From Phocoena phocoena (Eukaryota; Chordata; Mammalia; Artiodactyla; Phocoenidae), in the NCBI RefSeq assembly GCF_963924675.1, contig NC_089240.1, positions 120,967,680-121,031,679 of the forward strand: 64,000 bases of DNA, written 5' to 3'. Shown here piece after piece: positions 32,142 through 44,858 of the stretch. Positions within the stretch are counted from its first letter, which is position 1. Every line of letters begins with the position of its first letter. The notes beneath the pieces are model-generated. The model saw nothing but the letters and a program-made list of their open reading frames with translations, was not told the DNA's origin and searched no databases. Made by a program: the position numbers and the translations under genes.

Positions 32142-35100
32142 ATGGTAATAGGAACATACATATCAGTAACTACCGAAAATGTAAACGGATTAAATGCTCC
32201 AACCAAAATACACAGACTGGCTGAATGGATACAAAAACAAGACCCACATATACGCTGTATACAAGAGACCGACTTCAGACCTAGGGACACATACACGCTG
32301 AAAGGGAAGGGATGGAAAAAGATATCCCATGCAAATGGAAACCAGAAGAAAGCTGGAGTAGCAATTCTCATATCAGACACAATAGACTATAAAATAAAGA
32401 CTATTACAAGAGACAAAGAAGGAAACTACAGAATGATCAAGGGATCAATCCAAGAAGAAGATATAACAATTGTAAATATTTATGCACCCAACATGGTAGG
32501 ACCTCAATACATAAGGCAACGCTAAGAGCCATAAAAGAGGAAATCGACAGGAACACAATAATAGTAGGGGACTTTAACACCCCACTCTCATCAATGGACC
32601 GATCTTCCAATATGAAAATAAACAGGGAAACACAAGCTTTAAATGACACATTAAACAAGATGGACTTAATTGATATTTATAGGACATTCCATTGAAAAAC
32701 AACAGAATACACTTTCTTCTCAAGTGCTCATGGAACATTCTCCAGGATAGATCATATCTTGGGTCACAAATCAAGCCTTGATAAATTTAAGAAAAATGAA
32801 ATTGTATCAAGTATCTTTTCTGGCCACAATGCTATGAGACTACATATTATAGGAAAAAAACTGTGAAAAATACAAACACATGGAGGCTAAACAATACACT
32901 ACTGAATAACCAAGAGATCACCAAAGAAATCACACAGGAAAGCAAAAAATACTTAAAACAAATGACAATGAAAACACAATGACCCCAAACCTATGGGATG
33001 CAGCAAAAGCAGTTCTAAGAGGGAACTTTATAGCAATACAATCCTACCTCAAGAAACAAACAACCTAAGCTTACACTTAAAGCAACTAGAAAAAGAAGAA
33101 GCAAAAAACCCCAAAGATAGCAGAAGGAAAGAAATCATAAAGATCATATCAGAAATAAATGAAAAAGAAATGAAGAATACAATAGAAAAGATAATAAAAC
33201 TAAAAGCTCATTCCTTGAGAAGATAAACAAAATTGACAAACCATTAGCCAGACTCATCAAGAAAAAAAGGGAGAAGATTCAAATCAACAGAATTAGAAAT
33301 AAAAACGCAGAAGTAACAACTGACATTGCAGAAATACAAAGGATCATGAGAGACTACTACAAGCAACTCTATGCCAATAAAATGGAGAGCCTGGAAAAAA
33401 TGGACAAATTCTTAGAACAGTATAACCTTCTGAGACTGAACCAGGAAGAAATAGAAAATATGAACAGACCAATCACAAGCACTGAAATTGAATCTGTGAT
33501 TAAAAATCTTCCAACAAACAAAAGCCCAGGACCAGATGGCTTCACAGGTGAATTCTATCAAACATTTAGAGAAGAGCTAACACCTATCCTTCTCAAACTC
33601 TTCTAAAATAAAGCAGAGAGAGGAGCATTCCCAAACCCATTCTTTGAGGCCACCATCACCCTGATACCAAAACCAGACAAAGATGTCACAAAAAAAGAAA
33701 ACTACAGGCCAGTATCACTGATGAACATAGATGCAAAAATCCTTAACAAAATACTAGCAAACAGAACCCAAGAGCACATTAAAAGGATCATACACCATGA
33801 TCAACTGGGGTTTATCCCAGGAATGCAAGGATTCTTCAAGATATGCAAATCAATCAATGGGATACACCATATTAACAAATTGAAGAATAAAAACCATGTG
33901 ATCATCTCAAGAGATGCAGAAAAAGCTTTTGACAAAATTCAACACCTATTTATGATAAAAACTCTCCAGAAAGTAGGCATAGAGGGAACCTACCTCAACA
34001 TAATAAAGGCCATATATGACAAACCCCGAACCAACATCATTCTCTATGGTGAAAAACTGAAAGCATTTCCTCTACAATCAGGAACAAGACAAGGTTGCTT
34101 ATTCTCATCACAATTACTCAACAGAGTTTTGGAAGTTTTAGCCACAGCAATCAGAGAAGAAAAAGAAATAAAAGGAACCCAAAATAGAAAGAAGCAGTAA
34201 AACTGTCACTGTTTGCAAATGACATGATACCATACATAGAGAATCCTAAAGATGCTACCACAAAACTACTAGAGCTAATCAATGAATTTGGTAGAGTAGC
34301 AGGATACAAAATTAATGCACAGAAATCTCTTGGATTCTTATACACTAATGATGAAAACTCTGAAAGAGGAATTAAGGAAACACTCCCATTTACCATCACA
34401 ACAAAAAGAATAAAATACCTAGGCATAAAACTACCTAAGGAGACCAAAGACCTGTATGCAGAAAACTATAAGACACTGAGGAAAGAAATTAAAGACGATA
34501 CAAACAGATGGAGAGATATACCATGTTCTTGGATTGGAAGAATCAACATTTTGAAAATGACTATACTACCCAAAGCAATCTACAGATTCAGTGCAATCCC
34601 TATCAAACTACCAATGGCATTTTTCACAGAACTAGAACAAAATGTTTTACAATTTGTATGGAAAAACAAAAGACCCCAAATAGCCAAAGCAAGCTTGAGG
34701 AATAAATACGGAGCTGAAGGACTCAGGCTGCCTGACTTCAGGCTATACTACAAAGCTACAGTAATCAATACAGTATGGTACTGGTATGAAAACAGAAATA
34801 TAAATCGGTGGAACAGGATAGAAAGCCCAGAGATAAACCCATGTACATATGGTCACCTTATCTTTGATAAAGGAGGCAAGAATATACAATGGAGAAAAGA
34901 CAGCCTCTTCAATAAGGGGTGCTGGGAAAACTGGACAGCTACATGTAAAAGAATGAACTTAGAACACTTCCTAACACCATACACAAAAATAAACTCAAAA
35001 TGGATTAAAGACCTAAATGTAAGGCCAGACACTATAAAACTCCTAGAGGAAAACATAGGCAGAACACTGTTTGACATAAATCACAGCAAGATCCTTTTTG

Positions 35101-35933
35101 ACCCACCTCCTAGAGAAATGGAAGTAAAACCAAAAATGAACAAATGGGACCTAATGAAACTTCAAAGCTTTTGCACAGCAAAGGAAACCATAAACAAGAA
35201 GGAAAGACAACCCTCAGAATGGGAGAAAAATATTTGCAAACAAAGCAACTGACAAAGTTTTAACCTCCAAAATATACAAGCAGCTCATTCAGCTCAATAT
35301 CAAAAAAACAAACAACCCAATCCAAAAATGGGCAGAAGACCTAAATAGACATTTCTCCAAAGATATACAGATTGCCAACAAACAGATGAAAGGATGTTCA
35401 ACATCACTAATCATTGGAGTAATGCAAATCAAAACTACAATGAGGTATCGTCTTACACCAGTCAGAATGGCCATCATCAAAAAATCTACAAACAATAAAT
35501 GCTGGAGAGGGTGTGGAGAAAAGGGAACCCTCTTGCACTCTTGGTGGGAATGTAAATTGATACAGCCACTATGGAGAGCAGTATGGAGGCTCCTTAACAA
35601 ACTAAAAATAGAACTGCCATACGACCCAGCAATCCCACTACTGGGCATATACCCTGAGAAAACCATAATTCAAAAAGAGACATGTACTACAATGTTCACT
35701 GCAGCACTATTTACAATAGCCAGGACATGGAAGCAACCTATGTGTCCACTGACAGTTAAATGGATAAAGAAAATGTGGCACATATATACAATGGAATATT
35801 TCTCAGCCATAAAAAGAAACGAAATTGAGTTATTTGTAGTGAGGTGGATGGACCTAGAGTCTGTCATACAGAGTTAAATAAGTCAGAAAGAGAAAAATCA
35901 CATACCGTATGCTAACACATATACATGGAATAA
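32142..35933 (+). pseudogene. Broken L1 ORF2 (older copy)
   Basis: Same start as the intact ORF2 but with several frameshifts. Open pieces are 32142-32525 (endonuclease N-terminus), 33346-33606, 33721-34200 (RT with 'DAEKAFD'), 34224-35252 and 35386-35877. The catalytic motif at 34212-34223 reads F-A-N-D in place of F-A-D-D, so a key aspartate is lost even where the frame is open. The C-terminal Cys/His set is still visible ('[18 protein letters not shown]'). Confidence 0.92.
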
Positions 35934-36432
35934 AAAAAAATAGCTCTGATGAACCTAGGGGCAGGACAGGAGTAAAGACGCAGAGGTAGAGAATGGACTT
36001 GAGGACACAGGGAGGGGGAAGGTTAAGCTGGGACAAAGTGAGAGAGTGGCATGGACATATATACACTACCAAATGTAAAACAGATAGCTAGTGGGAAGCA
36101 GCTGCATAGCACAGGGCTATCAGCTCAGTGCTTTGTGACCACCTAGAGGGGTGGCATAGGGAGGGTGGGAGGGAGATGCAAGAGCGAGGGGATATGGGGA
36201 TATATGTGTATGTATAGCTGATTCACTTTGTTATACAGCAGAAACTAACACAACACTGTGAAGCAATTCTACTCCAGTAAAGATATGAAAAAAGAAAAGA
36301 TAAAGAAGAGGAAAATAAAACAAAATAAAGTAGAAGGAAAGAAAGCATAAAGATAAGAGAAAAATAATCATTGAAATAGGAAGATATACAAAGATAAAGA
36401 AAGAATTAGCAAAATCACAAATTGATTCCTGG

Positions 36433-36642
36433 GGCTTCCCTGGTGGTGCAGTGGTTGAGAGTCCACCTGCCAATGCAGGGGACACGGGTTTGTGCCCCGG
36501 TCCGGGAAGATTCCACATGCCGTGAAGCGGCTGGGCCCGTAAGCCATGGCCACTGAGCCTGTGCATCCGGAGCCTGTGCTCCGCAACGGGAGAGGCCACA
36601 ACAGTGAGAGGCCTGCGTACCACAAAAAAAAAAAAAAAAAAA
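36433..36642 (+). mobile_element. CHR-family SINE, young short subtype
   Basis: About 205 bp, with the CHR head, B box 'gggtttgtgcccc' and an A run of about 20. It is flanked by an 11-bp duplication with one mismatch ('ttgattcctgg' 36422-36432 and 'ttaattcctgg' 36644-36654). It is inserted into ancient L1 sequence. Confidence 0.95.
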
Positions 36643-38132
36643 GTTAATTCCTGGAAAAGACTAACATAATTGAAAAACCCTTAATAAGACTGCTCAAGAA
36701 AATGGAGAAAGCAACAAGAATTATCCAAGTCAGTAATGAAAAGATGTAAAATCATTACAGGTTCTATAGAAAATAAAAATTAAAATATACTAATAATAAC
36801 TATGAAAAATAACTTGAAACATTTTATTAAAGTTATATAGAAAAGCATAAGAAACCAAAACAAGAGACAGAAAATGCCAGGCTAATAAGATGGGTTCAGT
36901 GACTTTTCTATACTTTTATGGAAGTCATAACATGGATATTATATACATTCTTCCAGAGAATAGAAGTATTTACATAATAAAGTCACCATTACTCTGCTAC
37001 AAGCATATGGCAAAAAAAGATAATTACAGGTCCGTCCTTCTCATAAACATAGATGCTAAAATCCTAGATAAAATAGTAGCATACGAAATGTAGTGTTAAG
37101 TGAAAGGGTAAGATACATTTTGACCAAAGTAGAGGTATCCTAGGAAGGTAAATACATTTAATATTTGCCTGTCAATCAATGTAAATCACTATATTTAACA
37201 TAAAAAGGAGGAAAAGTATATGATAATATCAACGTATGCAGGAAAAAACATGTATTAGAATCCAACATGTATTAGAATTCAACACTCATTCATGGAAAAA
37301 ACACCCTTACCAATCTAAGGATAAAAGGAAATATCTTTAAAATAATAAATTATCTATAATGTCCTTCAGCAAACATCATACATAAATGAAATATTTAAAG
37401 TGTTCCCTCCTGAGATCAGGAATGAGCAAAGGATGCCTGTAATTGACACTTCTATTCAGCATTCCACTAGAATTCTGGACAGTGCAATATGAAATAAAAA
37501 GCATAGAAAAAATCTGTAAAATTTGAAATATAAGTATTAAAGCTGTCCTTATTGTCAGAGGTTATGATTATGTACAATGAAAAGTCAAATCAATCAAACT
37601 ATTAGAAATAAAATTTTGCTAAGTTACTGGATATAAGATTAATATAAAAATATTTTTATTTCTATATATTAGAACCAAAAAATAATTTTTAAATAAAATA
37701 CCATTAAAAACAGCATAAAAAACCAAGTATCCAGGAATAAATTTAACAAAACATATGAATGACCTATACACAGAAAACACTGAACTATTACCAAGAGAAT
37801 ATTTTTAAAAGCCTAAATGAATAATAATATATATTGAGTTTATAGATTTGAAGACTCAGTATTTTGAAAATGTCATTTATCTACAAATTAATCTATAGAT
37901 TTCAGTGCAATTTGAATCAAAGTTCCCTTGAAAATGTTTGCAAAACTGACCAGCTGATTCTACAATTTACATGCAAATGCAAAGGGATAAGGATAGTCCA
38001 GACGATATTAAAAGACAACTACAGGAGGACTTACCTTATTGTTTTTAAAGACATATTTTAAAACTAGAGTCACTATGAGAATGTGCATTTGGCTTAAATA
38101 AATAGACAAATAGGGCAGAGAGGAGAAACCAG

Positions 38133-38133
<1 letters not shown>

Positions 38134-38164
<31 letters not shown>
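38134..38164 (+). repeat. (AC)n microsatellite
   Basis: About 15 uninterrupted AC dinucleotides inside the ancient L1. An imperfect CA-rich tract also lies at 39530-39567. Confidence 0.95.
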
Positions 38165-38166
<2 letters not shown>

Positions 38167-38742
38167 CATTTCATTTATGACAAAGATATCATTGCAAAGC
38201 AGTGGGAAGGTTATTATTTTTTAAATGAATAGTTCTGGGTAAATTTGATATGTACATGGAAAAAAATAAACTTTTTATCCTTAACTAAGACCATACACAA
38301 ACATCAATTCCAAATAGTTTCCAGTGTGAAGACTAAAACAAGTCTTACAAGAAAAATATATATATACACATACATATATACAGGAAATTATCATTTTGAC
38401 CTTGGGGTACACTAAGATTTCTTTATTAGGATTAGAAAACACTACTGATAAAAAAAGAATTTTTGTAAATTAAACTTTATCAAAAATGATCAATAGGAAT
38501 ATGAAAAGGCAAGCTATAGCATTGAAAATGTTATTTGCAACACATATCTGACAAAAGATTTGCTTATAGAATGTATTAATAACTCTTACAAATCCATATA
38601 AAAAATTAAACTCAATAGAAAAATAGGCAATGAACTGAACAGTCATTTCACCGAAGATAATACTCAGATTGACAATAAACATTTGGAAAACCGTTCAACA
38701 TCATCTGTTACCAAGTAAATGCAAATTAAAACTACAATGGGA

Positions 38743-39056
38743 GGGACTTCCCTGGCGGATCAGTGGTTAAGAATCCGCCTGCCAATGTAGGGGACACGGG
38801 TTCGAGCCCTGGCCCAGGAATATCCCACATGCCGCAGAGCAACTAAGCCTGTGCGCTACAACTACTGAGCCCGCACTCTAGAGGCCGCAAGTCACAACTA
38901 CTGAGCCCGCACGCCTAGAGCCCATGCTCTGCAACAAGAGATGCCACCGCAGTGAGAAGCCTGCGCACGGCAACGAAGAGTAGCCCCCACTGGCCGCAAC
39001 TAGAGAAAGCCTGCACACAGCAACGAAGACCCGCCTCAGCCAAGAAAAAAAAAAAA
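38743..39056 (+). mobile_element. CHR-family SINE, long subtype
   Basis: About 310 bp with the head 'gggacttccctggcggatca' and B box 'gggttcgagccc'. An internal duplication of 'acaactactgagcccgcac' occurs twice (about 38857 and 38896), and the tail is A-rich. It interrupts the ancient L1. No clear duplication; the L1 text on the two sides is not contiguous. Confidence 0.93.
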
Positions 39057-39734
39057 TTAAAAAATGGAGAAGTTTCACGCACTGCTGTAAGCATGTTAAT
39101 CGGAATAGTAACTTTGGAAAACTTTTTCTTAAGGTCTACTGAAGATACCCTACGATCTGGCAATTGTTTGTACTCCTAAGTATACACAGCCAAGAGAAAT
39201 GTATGCACACGTACAAGAGTTTATGCAGAAGCATGTTTTTGAGCATCTGAAATCCTTTACTGAAAGATCATTGCTGTTCACCATGTAGAAGACTCAAGAG
39301 CAGAGGAACAGAACCATTTTTGTAATAGCTCCAAACTGGATAAAACCCAACTGGGAAAATAAAATGCATAGAATTCCATCAATTACTATACCACAACAAT
39401 GAAAAACAAATGAATCGATGCTACATGTAAAATATGGATGATTCCTGGAATATAAGCATGAGCAAAGAAAGGTAAACACAAAATAGTAAATACTGCATGA
39501 ATATGTAGTAAATATTGGATGGACATACACACATACATACACACACACGGACACACACACACACAAAATGTCAAAAGCAGGCAAAACTAGTTCATGGTAT
39601 TAACTACCATAATAATGGTTACTTTTGAAGAAGACTAGTGAATACTGACTAGGAAGTGTAGGATGGGATCTCATGGGGTTTTGGTAATATTCTAATATTT
39701 CTTGATCTCAGTTATGCAGGGGAATGTAAAGGTG

Positions 39735-40129
39735 ACCTGAACAGGTATATTACCAGTGTGGATTCTTATAAGTGCCTCATCAATTCTTTACACGAGGGGT
39801 AACGTGTTGAAGAATTCATGAGATCCAGTGGGAGAATTTCCACCAGTTGGATGATTTTGTTTTCTCTTTATTTACATGTGTATCTCTAGAGAACTCTTAA
39901 ATATATTCTCAAATTTCAAACATTTCTCTGATAAATGGCATCACTGAGACTGTTTCCCATGGAAGACTGAAAATAAAAATTTTTCTAACGTTGGGGATCA
40001 CAATACCTCCTTTCCCTCTCCATCTCAAATTATAAAAAGTGTCAGATCAGTCTATGTTATGGCATAGACGGGTTACATATAAATTTTTAAATTAAAGCAT
40101 AATTTTTTGAATTGCATATTTGTTTATTA
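39735..40129. other. No gene seen
   Basis: Unique AT-rich sequence after the ancient L1 tail; nothing recognised. Confidence 0.45.
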
Positions 40130-40345
40130 AAGATGAAGAATGGTACGGTTGTTATAGAAAATAGTATGTAAATTACTCCAAAATTTAAAAACAGAACTAC
40201 CATATGCTCCAGGAATCCCACTTTTGGGTATATATTCAAAGGAAATGGAATCAATATCTCTGAGATAGCTGTACTGCCATGTTCATTGCCACCTTATTCA
40301 CAATAGCCAGGATATGGAAACAACCTAAGTGGATATATATTTTGT
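40130..40345 (+). mobile_element. L1 ORF2 C-terminal fragment
   Basis: Sense fragment equivalent to ORF2 residues of about 1155-1210: 'ctaccatatgctccaggaat', 'cccacttttgggtatatatt', 'ttcacaatagccaggatatg'. Confidence 0.8.
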
Positions 40346-40474
40346 ACCTTTATAGAACTCCCAATGACTTAACTCATAAAATTACAATTTGCTTATTCTG
40401 AATATTTATGATTGGCAAGCAATTATATTTATAAAATAAATTAATAGCAGAGATGTATTAATTCATTTGAACAG

Positions 40475-40715
40475 TATTTGTTGAGTGCATATTATGTGCC
40501 AGCATCTTTATGTATGTGAATCTTGCTTAATTCCCACAGCAACCCTGTGAGGTAGGTTTTATTACCACAAGTGTGTGAATATGGAAATTGAGAGAGAGCT
40601 CAAGTGACTTGTTCAAGGTCTAGTAGCTGCAGTGTTGACAGAAAAACTACAGAGCCTACATTCATCTCTCTGGTTTTACAGACCTTACTCTTTCCACTAC
40701 GATGCACTCCCCCTC
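40475..40715 (-). mobile_element. MIR SINE
   Basis: Antisense MIR with '3' end, core, head' order: 'tgagtgcatattatgtgcca', 'cctgtgaggtaggttttatt', 'tagtagctgcagtgttgaca'. The stretch 40716-40949 shows nothing further. Confidence 0.75.
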
Positions 40716-40949
40716 TCTCTCTATGCTGTGAGTAAATGGAACAGAGGAATACCTAAGGAAGAGGTGAATAGGGAAAGCTTAGCAGAGTAGGTGGCTCAAG
40801 GGGAGTATGTAAGGAAGAGTGAAATTAGGCCTTCTGAAGAAGTGAGGAAAGGACGATCCACCTACATCTAGCCATGAACTTGTTCTGGAGTCTGTTACTG
40901 TCATAAAATACAAGTAAGTATATGTTTGTTTTCCCACAAAATTAGTATG

Positions 40950-41278
40950 ATAAAACTCTACTTCTCAATGTGATATTAGGAGGTGAAGCCTTTGGGAAGT
41001 AATTAGGATTCAATGAGGTCATAAGTGTTGAGCCTCATGAAAGGGGTTAATGCTGTTTTCAGAGTCATGAGACATCATGCGTCCTCCGCTCCACTGTCCA
41101 CCTCATAAGGATACAAGGAGAAGTTGTCTGTCTGCAACTCAGAAGAGGGTCCTCACCTGATCCCGTCCATCATCTTGGAATTCAAGCCTCTAGAAGTGTA
41201 AAAAATAAATTTCTGTTTCTTATAAGCTACCCAGTCTACGGTATATTTGTTATGGTAGGTGAATGGAATAAGGCATCA
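40950..41278 (+). mobile_element. MLT1/MST-type LTR relic
   Basis: Sense MaLR LTR: 'gtgatattaggaggtgaagc', 'cctttgggaagtaattagga', 'attcaagcctctagaagtgt', 'aaataaatttctgtttctta' and 'ctacccagtctacggtatat'. Confidence 0.8.
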
Positions 41279-41279
41279 T

Positions 41280-41400
41280 AGCTAAAATTTAGGGTGAAAG
41301 GGAAAGCATGTGATTCAAGGCAGGGGCTACATCATGAAGAGCTGTGAATCCACATTACGGGCTTTGAATTTCACCCTGATGTTAGTGAAAAACCAAATTC
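41280..41400 (-). mobile_element. L2 LINE fragment
   Basis: Antisense L2: 'ggcaggggctacatcatgaa', 'gagctgtgaatccacattac', 'ggctttgaatttcaccctga'. The following 41400-41735 is not recognised. Confidence 0.6.
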
Positions 41401-41739
41401 AGATATTCTCTTATGTGCTCAGCATCGCATTAAATGACTTCACATTATTTCCACAATCAGGACATTGAGTACCTTTCACAATCCTAAAATAAAACTACTC
41501 TATCAAAATATTAAGCAAGCATCACCATCTTTCGAGTGTACACACCACTCTTTCGTCCCTCACCCTGTTCATCACGCTGGCCTAAACCCAGCACGATGCC
41601 TATTCCATGCCTAAAATGAACATGGAAGATTATAAACAACTACACTGGCAATTCTCACTTTAAAATTACAATCAATAATTTTGGATTGGGCTTTAATGCT
41701 TTCAAGCAATCCTATTACTCTTTTTGCAGTCACTTCTTT

Positions 41740-43290
41740 ATCCTACATTTTAAGATGACTACTCCAAACCTTTTCCCATCTCTTCAAACTTCCAGCACCT
41801 TCTCTCCAATTCTCACTCTCAGCCGATAATCTGGCTTCCTATTTCACCAGGGATGTCAAAGATTTAGAAAAGAATTTCCAGATGCTACTACCATCCACAT
41901 CTACCCACCTACCTACATCTGTGCCTGCGCAGTCTGTGCCAAGCTGGAGACATCTCTACAGCAATCGTTCCCTCTTTCTTCTACAGAAACAATTTGCTCT
42001 AATGGATCATTCTCATTAGCATTAAAAAAAGGACCATTTCTCCAATATAAAAATAAACCCATTGCAAGCCCATTTTTCTCCTATTTACAGCCCTAGTCCT
42101 TTTCATTCACAGCAAAACAATTTGAAAGTACTGTGCATAATGTGTGCCCAATCTCTTCCCTCCCATCCTCTCTAGAAGCCACTCGAATTGGGCATTTTCA
42201 CCCACTCACTCCATAGATCTCATCCAATGTCTTGTCCTTACCATCCAGAAGCTTAAGACTTCCAAACATATACCTCCAGAGCTCTCTCCTGATCTCTAGA
42301 ACCATATATCAAAACTGCATCCTTAACATCACTTCTTGGATGTCTAATAGACCATTTAAACTTAATATACCCCAAACAAAGACCCTGATATTCCCCTCAA
42401 ATGAAGTTCTTTGGCAGTGTTCCTCATTTCAGAGGATAGTAAATCTCCAAGTTGCTCAGAACAACAAATTCTTCAGTCATCCTTGACTTCACTCACTCTC
42501 TCACATTTCACATCTAATCTTGCAGGGAATTTGTTGAATTTAACTTCAAAATATATCCAGGGGCTTCCCTGGTGGCGCAGTTGTTGAGAGTCCGCCTGCC
42601 GATGCAGGGGACACGGGTTCATGCCCCAGTCCAGGAAGATCCCACATGCCGCGGAGCAGATGGGCCCGTGAGCCATGGCCACTGAGCCTGCGCATCCGGA
42701 GCCTGTGCTCCACAATGGGAGAGGCCACAACAGTGAGAGGCCCACATACTGCAAAAAAAAAAAAAAAATATCCAGGATCCAATCACTTACCACTATCTGT
42801 AAGGGCACCACACTAATTCAAGCCAACAAACATCATTGCTTACTTGGATTATTTCAATAGCCTCCAAATTGATTTCCTTGCCTCTGACCTTGAAGTCTTT
42901 CACTTTATACTCAACACAATAGCTAGAGTAATCCTGTTAAATGTAAGGAAAAATGTATTATTTCTCAGTTCAAAATCCTGATTTCCCATTAAGAGGTAAG
43001 TCCTTACTAAATCCTATGAGAGCCTATTAGTCTCTATCTACTTTCTCCAGCCTCATTGCCAACAGCTCTTGTCATCCCTCACCATCTCCAGCCACACTGG
43101 CTTTCATCCTATTCTTTCACCACGCTGAAGAGACCCAGACCTAAGTGTCTTTGCACTTTTGATTCCCTTTCATATAATTTCCTTTGCCTAGGTAACTATA
43201 TGGCAATCTCCCTCAACTTCATTCAGTTCTGTATTTAAAGGTCACTTACTCAGGTCATCTGCTTCTAGGTAGCATGTAGAAACTTGTAAA
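41740..43290 (+). mobile_element. L2 LINE ORF2 relic
   Basis: Sense L2 (CR1-clade LINE) with internal deletions. Landmarks: 'tccagcaccttctctccaat' and 'gataatctggcttcctattt' (41790-41845); 'cttggatgtctaatagacca' (42334); 'cttcaaaatatatccagg' (42545); 'tggattatttcaatagcctc' (42846); and a 3' part with 'tgtctttgcacttttgattc' (43146). A SINE interrupts it at 42561. All frames are broken. Confidence 0.75.
42561..42767 (+). mobile_element. CHR-family SINE, young short subtype
   Basis: CHR head, B box 'gggttcatgcccc' and an A run of about 15. It sits in the L2 phrase 'aaaatatatccag', and 'atatccagg' recurs after the A run (42768-42776). The L2 reads on directly after it. Confidence 0.95.
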
Positions 43291-43294
43291 AAGA

Positions 43295-43924
43295 AAATGA
43301 CTTTCAACCTAATAACTAAAAAAAGCCAGATAAGCTTTAACGTCACAGTTAAAAAGAAGAAACAAGACCAAGCAAGCATACAAACAAAATATCAGAAAGC
43401 TATAGGGATGCAAGAAACCTAAATGAACTAAATTCCAGAACAGGAAAAGGCCATCATGGGAGAGGAGAGATCCATGAATGTTTTTCTCCATGGTGAAGGA
43501 GTGGCAGGAAAAACTATTTGCCATAAACTAGGATAAAAAGAAACTAGCCAAGTTTAATAAGTTGTAACGCTTACACATTGGCTGGAGTGATTAAAATTTC
43601 GAGGAGCTCTCAAGACAGAAGGAGACTGCTTCCATCTGCCAAATCTTTCCCAAAAGTCTTCACTGACTACACAGGGGTACTTTCACAAAAGCTAGAGTAA
43701 TGGCAGGAGAGCTGAAATTCCTTCTGAGGTACGAGTTCTTCATAAATTGTCAGTAAGGCAATTGCCTTCTGAGGACTGCTGGCCAGGCAGCAGGGTAGAG
43801 AGAGAGATTCCAAGGTGCAAAAAGCCCCGAGCAGGAATGGAGAGCAAAGAGGACTCTGCAGTTACCCGAAAAGCTGGCAGCCATACCGGAGAGCAGAGCA
43901 AGATCTCCCACAGCCTGGGAAGCA
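43295..43924. other. No gene established
   Basis: Unique sequence with no named repeat. The short frame at 43747-44019 runs into the ancient L1 and has no recognisable domain. Confidence 0.4.
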
Positions 43925-44574
43925 CAAAGACAGACAAACTATATTCATGGACAGGAAAATTCAACATTGAGACATTCATTCTCCTGAATTTATCCAAAGA
44001 TTCAATGCAAGCCCCATAAAAATGCCAGCAGAAAGTTTTGAAGAAACTGGCAAGGTGATTTAAAATTGAGAAATGCAAAGGACCTAGAATAGCCAAAATG
44101 ATTTTGAAAACAAAGGACAAAAGTGGAGGAATTACCTGATTTCAAGACTCACTATAAAGCTACAGCAATCAAGACATTGCAGTACTGATATAAGGTTACA
44201 AATAAGGTCAATGTGACAGAATAGAGGGTACAGAAGAGACCCATGTGAGCAATATATGTTCAGTCAATGCACCAACTAATTTTAACGGGGAGAAGAAAAT
44301 CTTTTTAGCAAATGGTACTGGAACAAGCGGTTATCTGTATGGAAAAAAGTGAACCTTGGTCTTAGCACCATATATCACAGCTCTAAACATAAATCCCAGA
44401 GTCATAAAGCTTCATGAAGAAAGCATAGAACACCTTCCTGACCCTCATATAAAGTAAGATTTTCTGACAAGTCAAAGCACTAGCCATAGAAAATGTTTAG
44501 ATAAAACAGGTTTCAAATTTATATTTTCTATTCAACAAAGAATACAATTAATAGGCAAACCCTGGACTGGTAAG

Positions 44575-44627
<53 letters not shown>
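44575..44627 (+). repeat. (GT)n microsatellite
   Basis: About 26 uninterrupted GT dinucleotides within the ancient L1; the longest pure dinucleotide tract in the window and likely polymorphic. Confidence 0.97.
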
Positions 44628-44628
<1 letters not shown>

Positions 44629-44768
44629 TATGTGAAAAACACTCCTATTCAGAATACATAAAGAACGTCCAGAAATCATCAATAAAAAGTCAAAATACAA
44701 TTAAAAAAATAGGTGAATGATAAGCAGACACTTTTTTGTCTGGAAAATAAGCACGTGTAGAGGTATTC

Positions 44769-44858
44769 AACTTCATTAATCATTTTTACCTTTGTTTTTT
44801 ATACAATCTATTTAATGGCAAGCTTATATAACTTACTTTTTTTAACTTCATTAATCAT
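44769..44858 (-). mobile_element. 60-bp micro-insertion with 15-bp target-site duplication
   Basis: 'aacttcattaatcat' occurs at 44769-44783 and again at 44844-44858, flanking 60 bp foreign to the surrounding L1. The insert starts with T-rich sequence on the plus strand, so on the minus strand it ends in an A-rich tail. This fits a very short retrotransposed fragment. Its source is unknown. Confidence 0.6.

Larger units (their letters stand above)
30660..36285 (+). mobile_element. Older near-complete L1, inactivated
   Basis: The second most complete L1: part of a 5'UTR (alignable to the intact copy from about 30700), ORF1 relic 31196-32083, spacer, ORF2 relic 32142-35933, and 3'UTR to about 36285 with the AATAAA decayed to AGTAAA. 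Multiple frameshifts and stops occur in both frames. The extensive CpG-rich leader of the young copies is absent, so this copy is either 5'-truncated or from a subfamily with a different leader. The left boundary is approximate and no duplication was found. Confidence 0.9.
36330..39730 (+). mobile_element. Ancient L1 ORF2 and 3' region with nested SINEs
   Basis: Sense ORF2 sequence starting near the linker before RT and running into the C-terminal domain and a degraded 3'UTR, heavily mutated. Two SINEs (36433-36642, 38743-39056) and two CA-repeats lie within it. A short open piece at 37864-38061 corresponds to 'YRFQCNLNQ...NVCKTDQLILQFTCKCKG'-like ORF2 text around residue 820-855 of the intact protein. 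Confidence 0.75.

Noticed and set aside
38100..39570. CRISPR-like regularly spaced repeats
   Set aside because: The repeats are CA microsatellites and an internally duplicated SINE body in mammalian DNA, with no direct repeat/spacer pattern.
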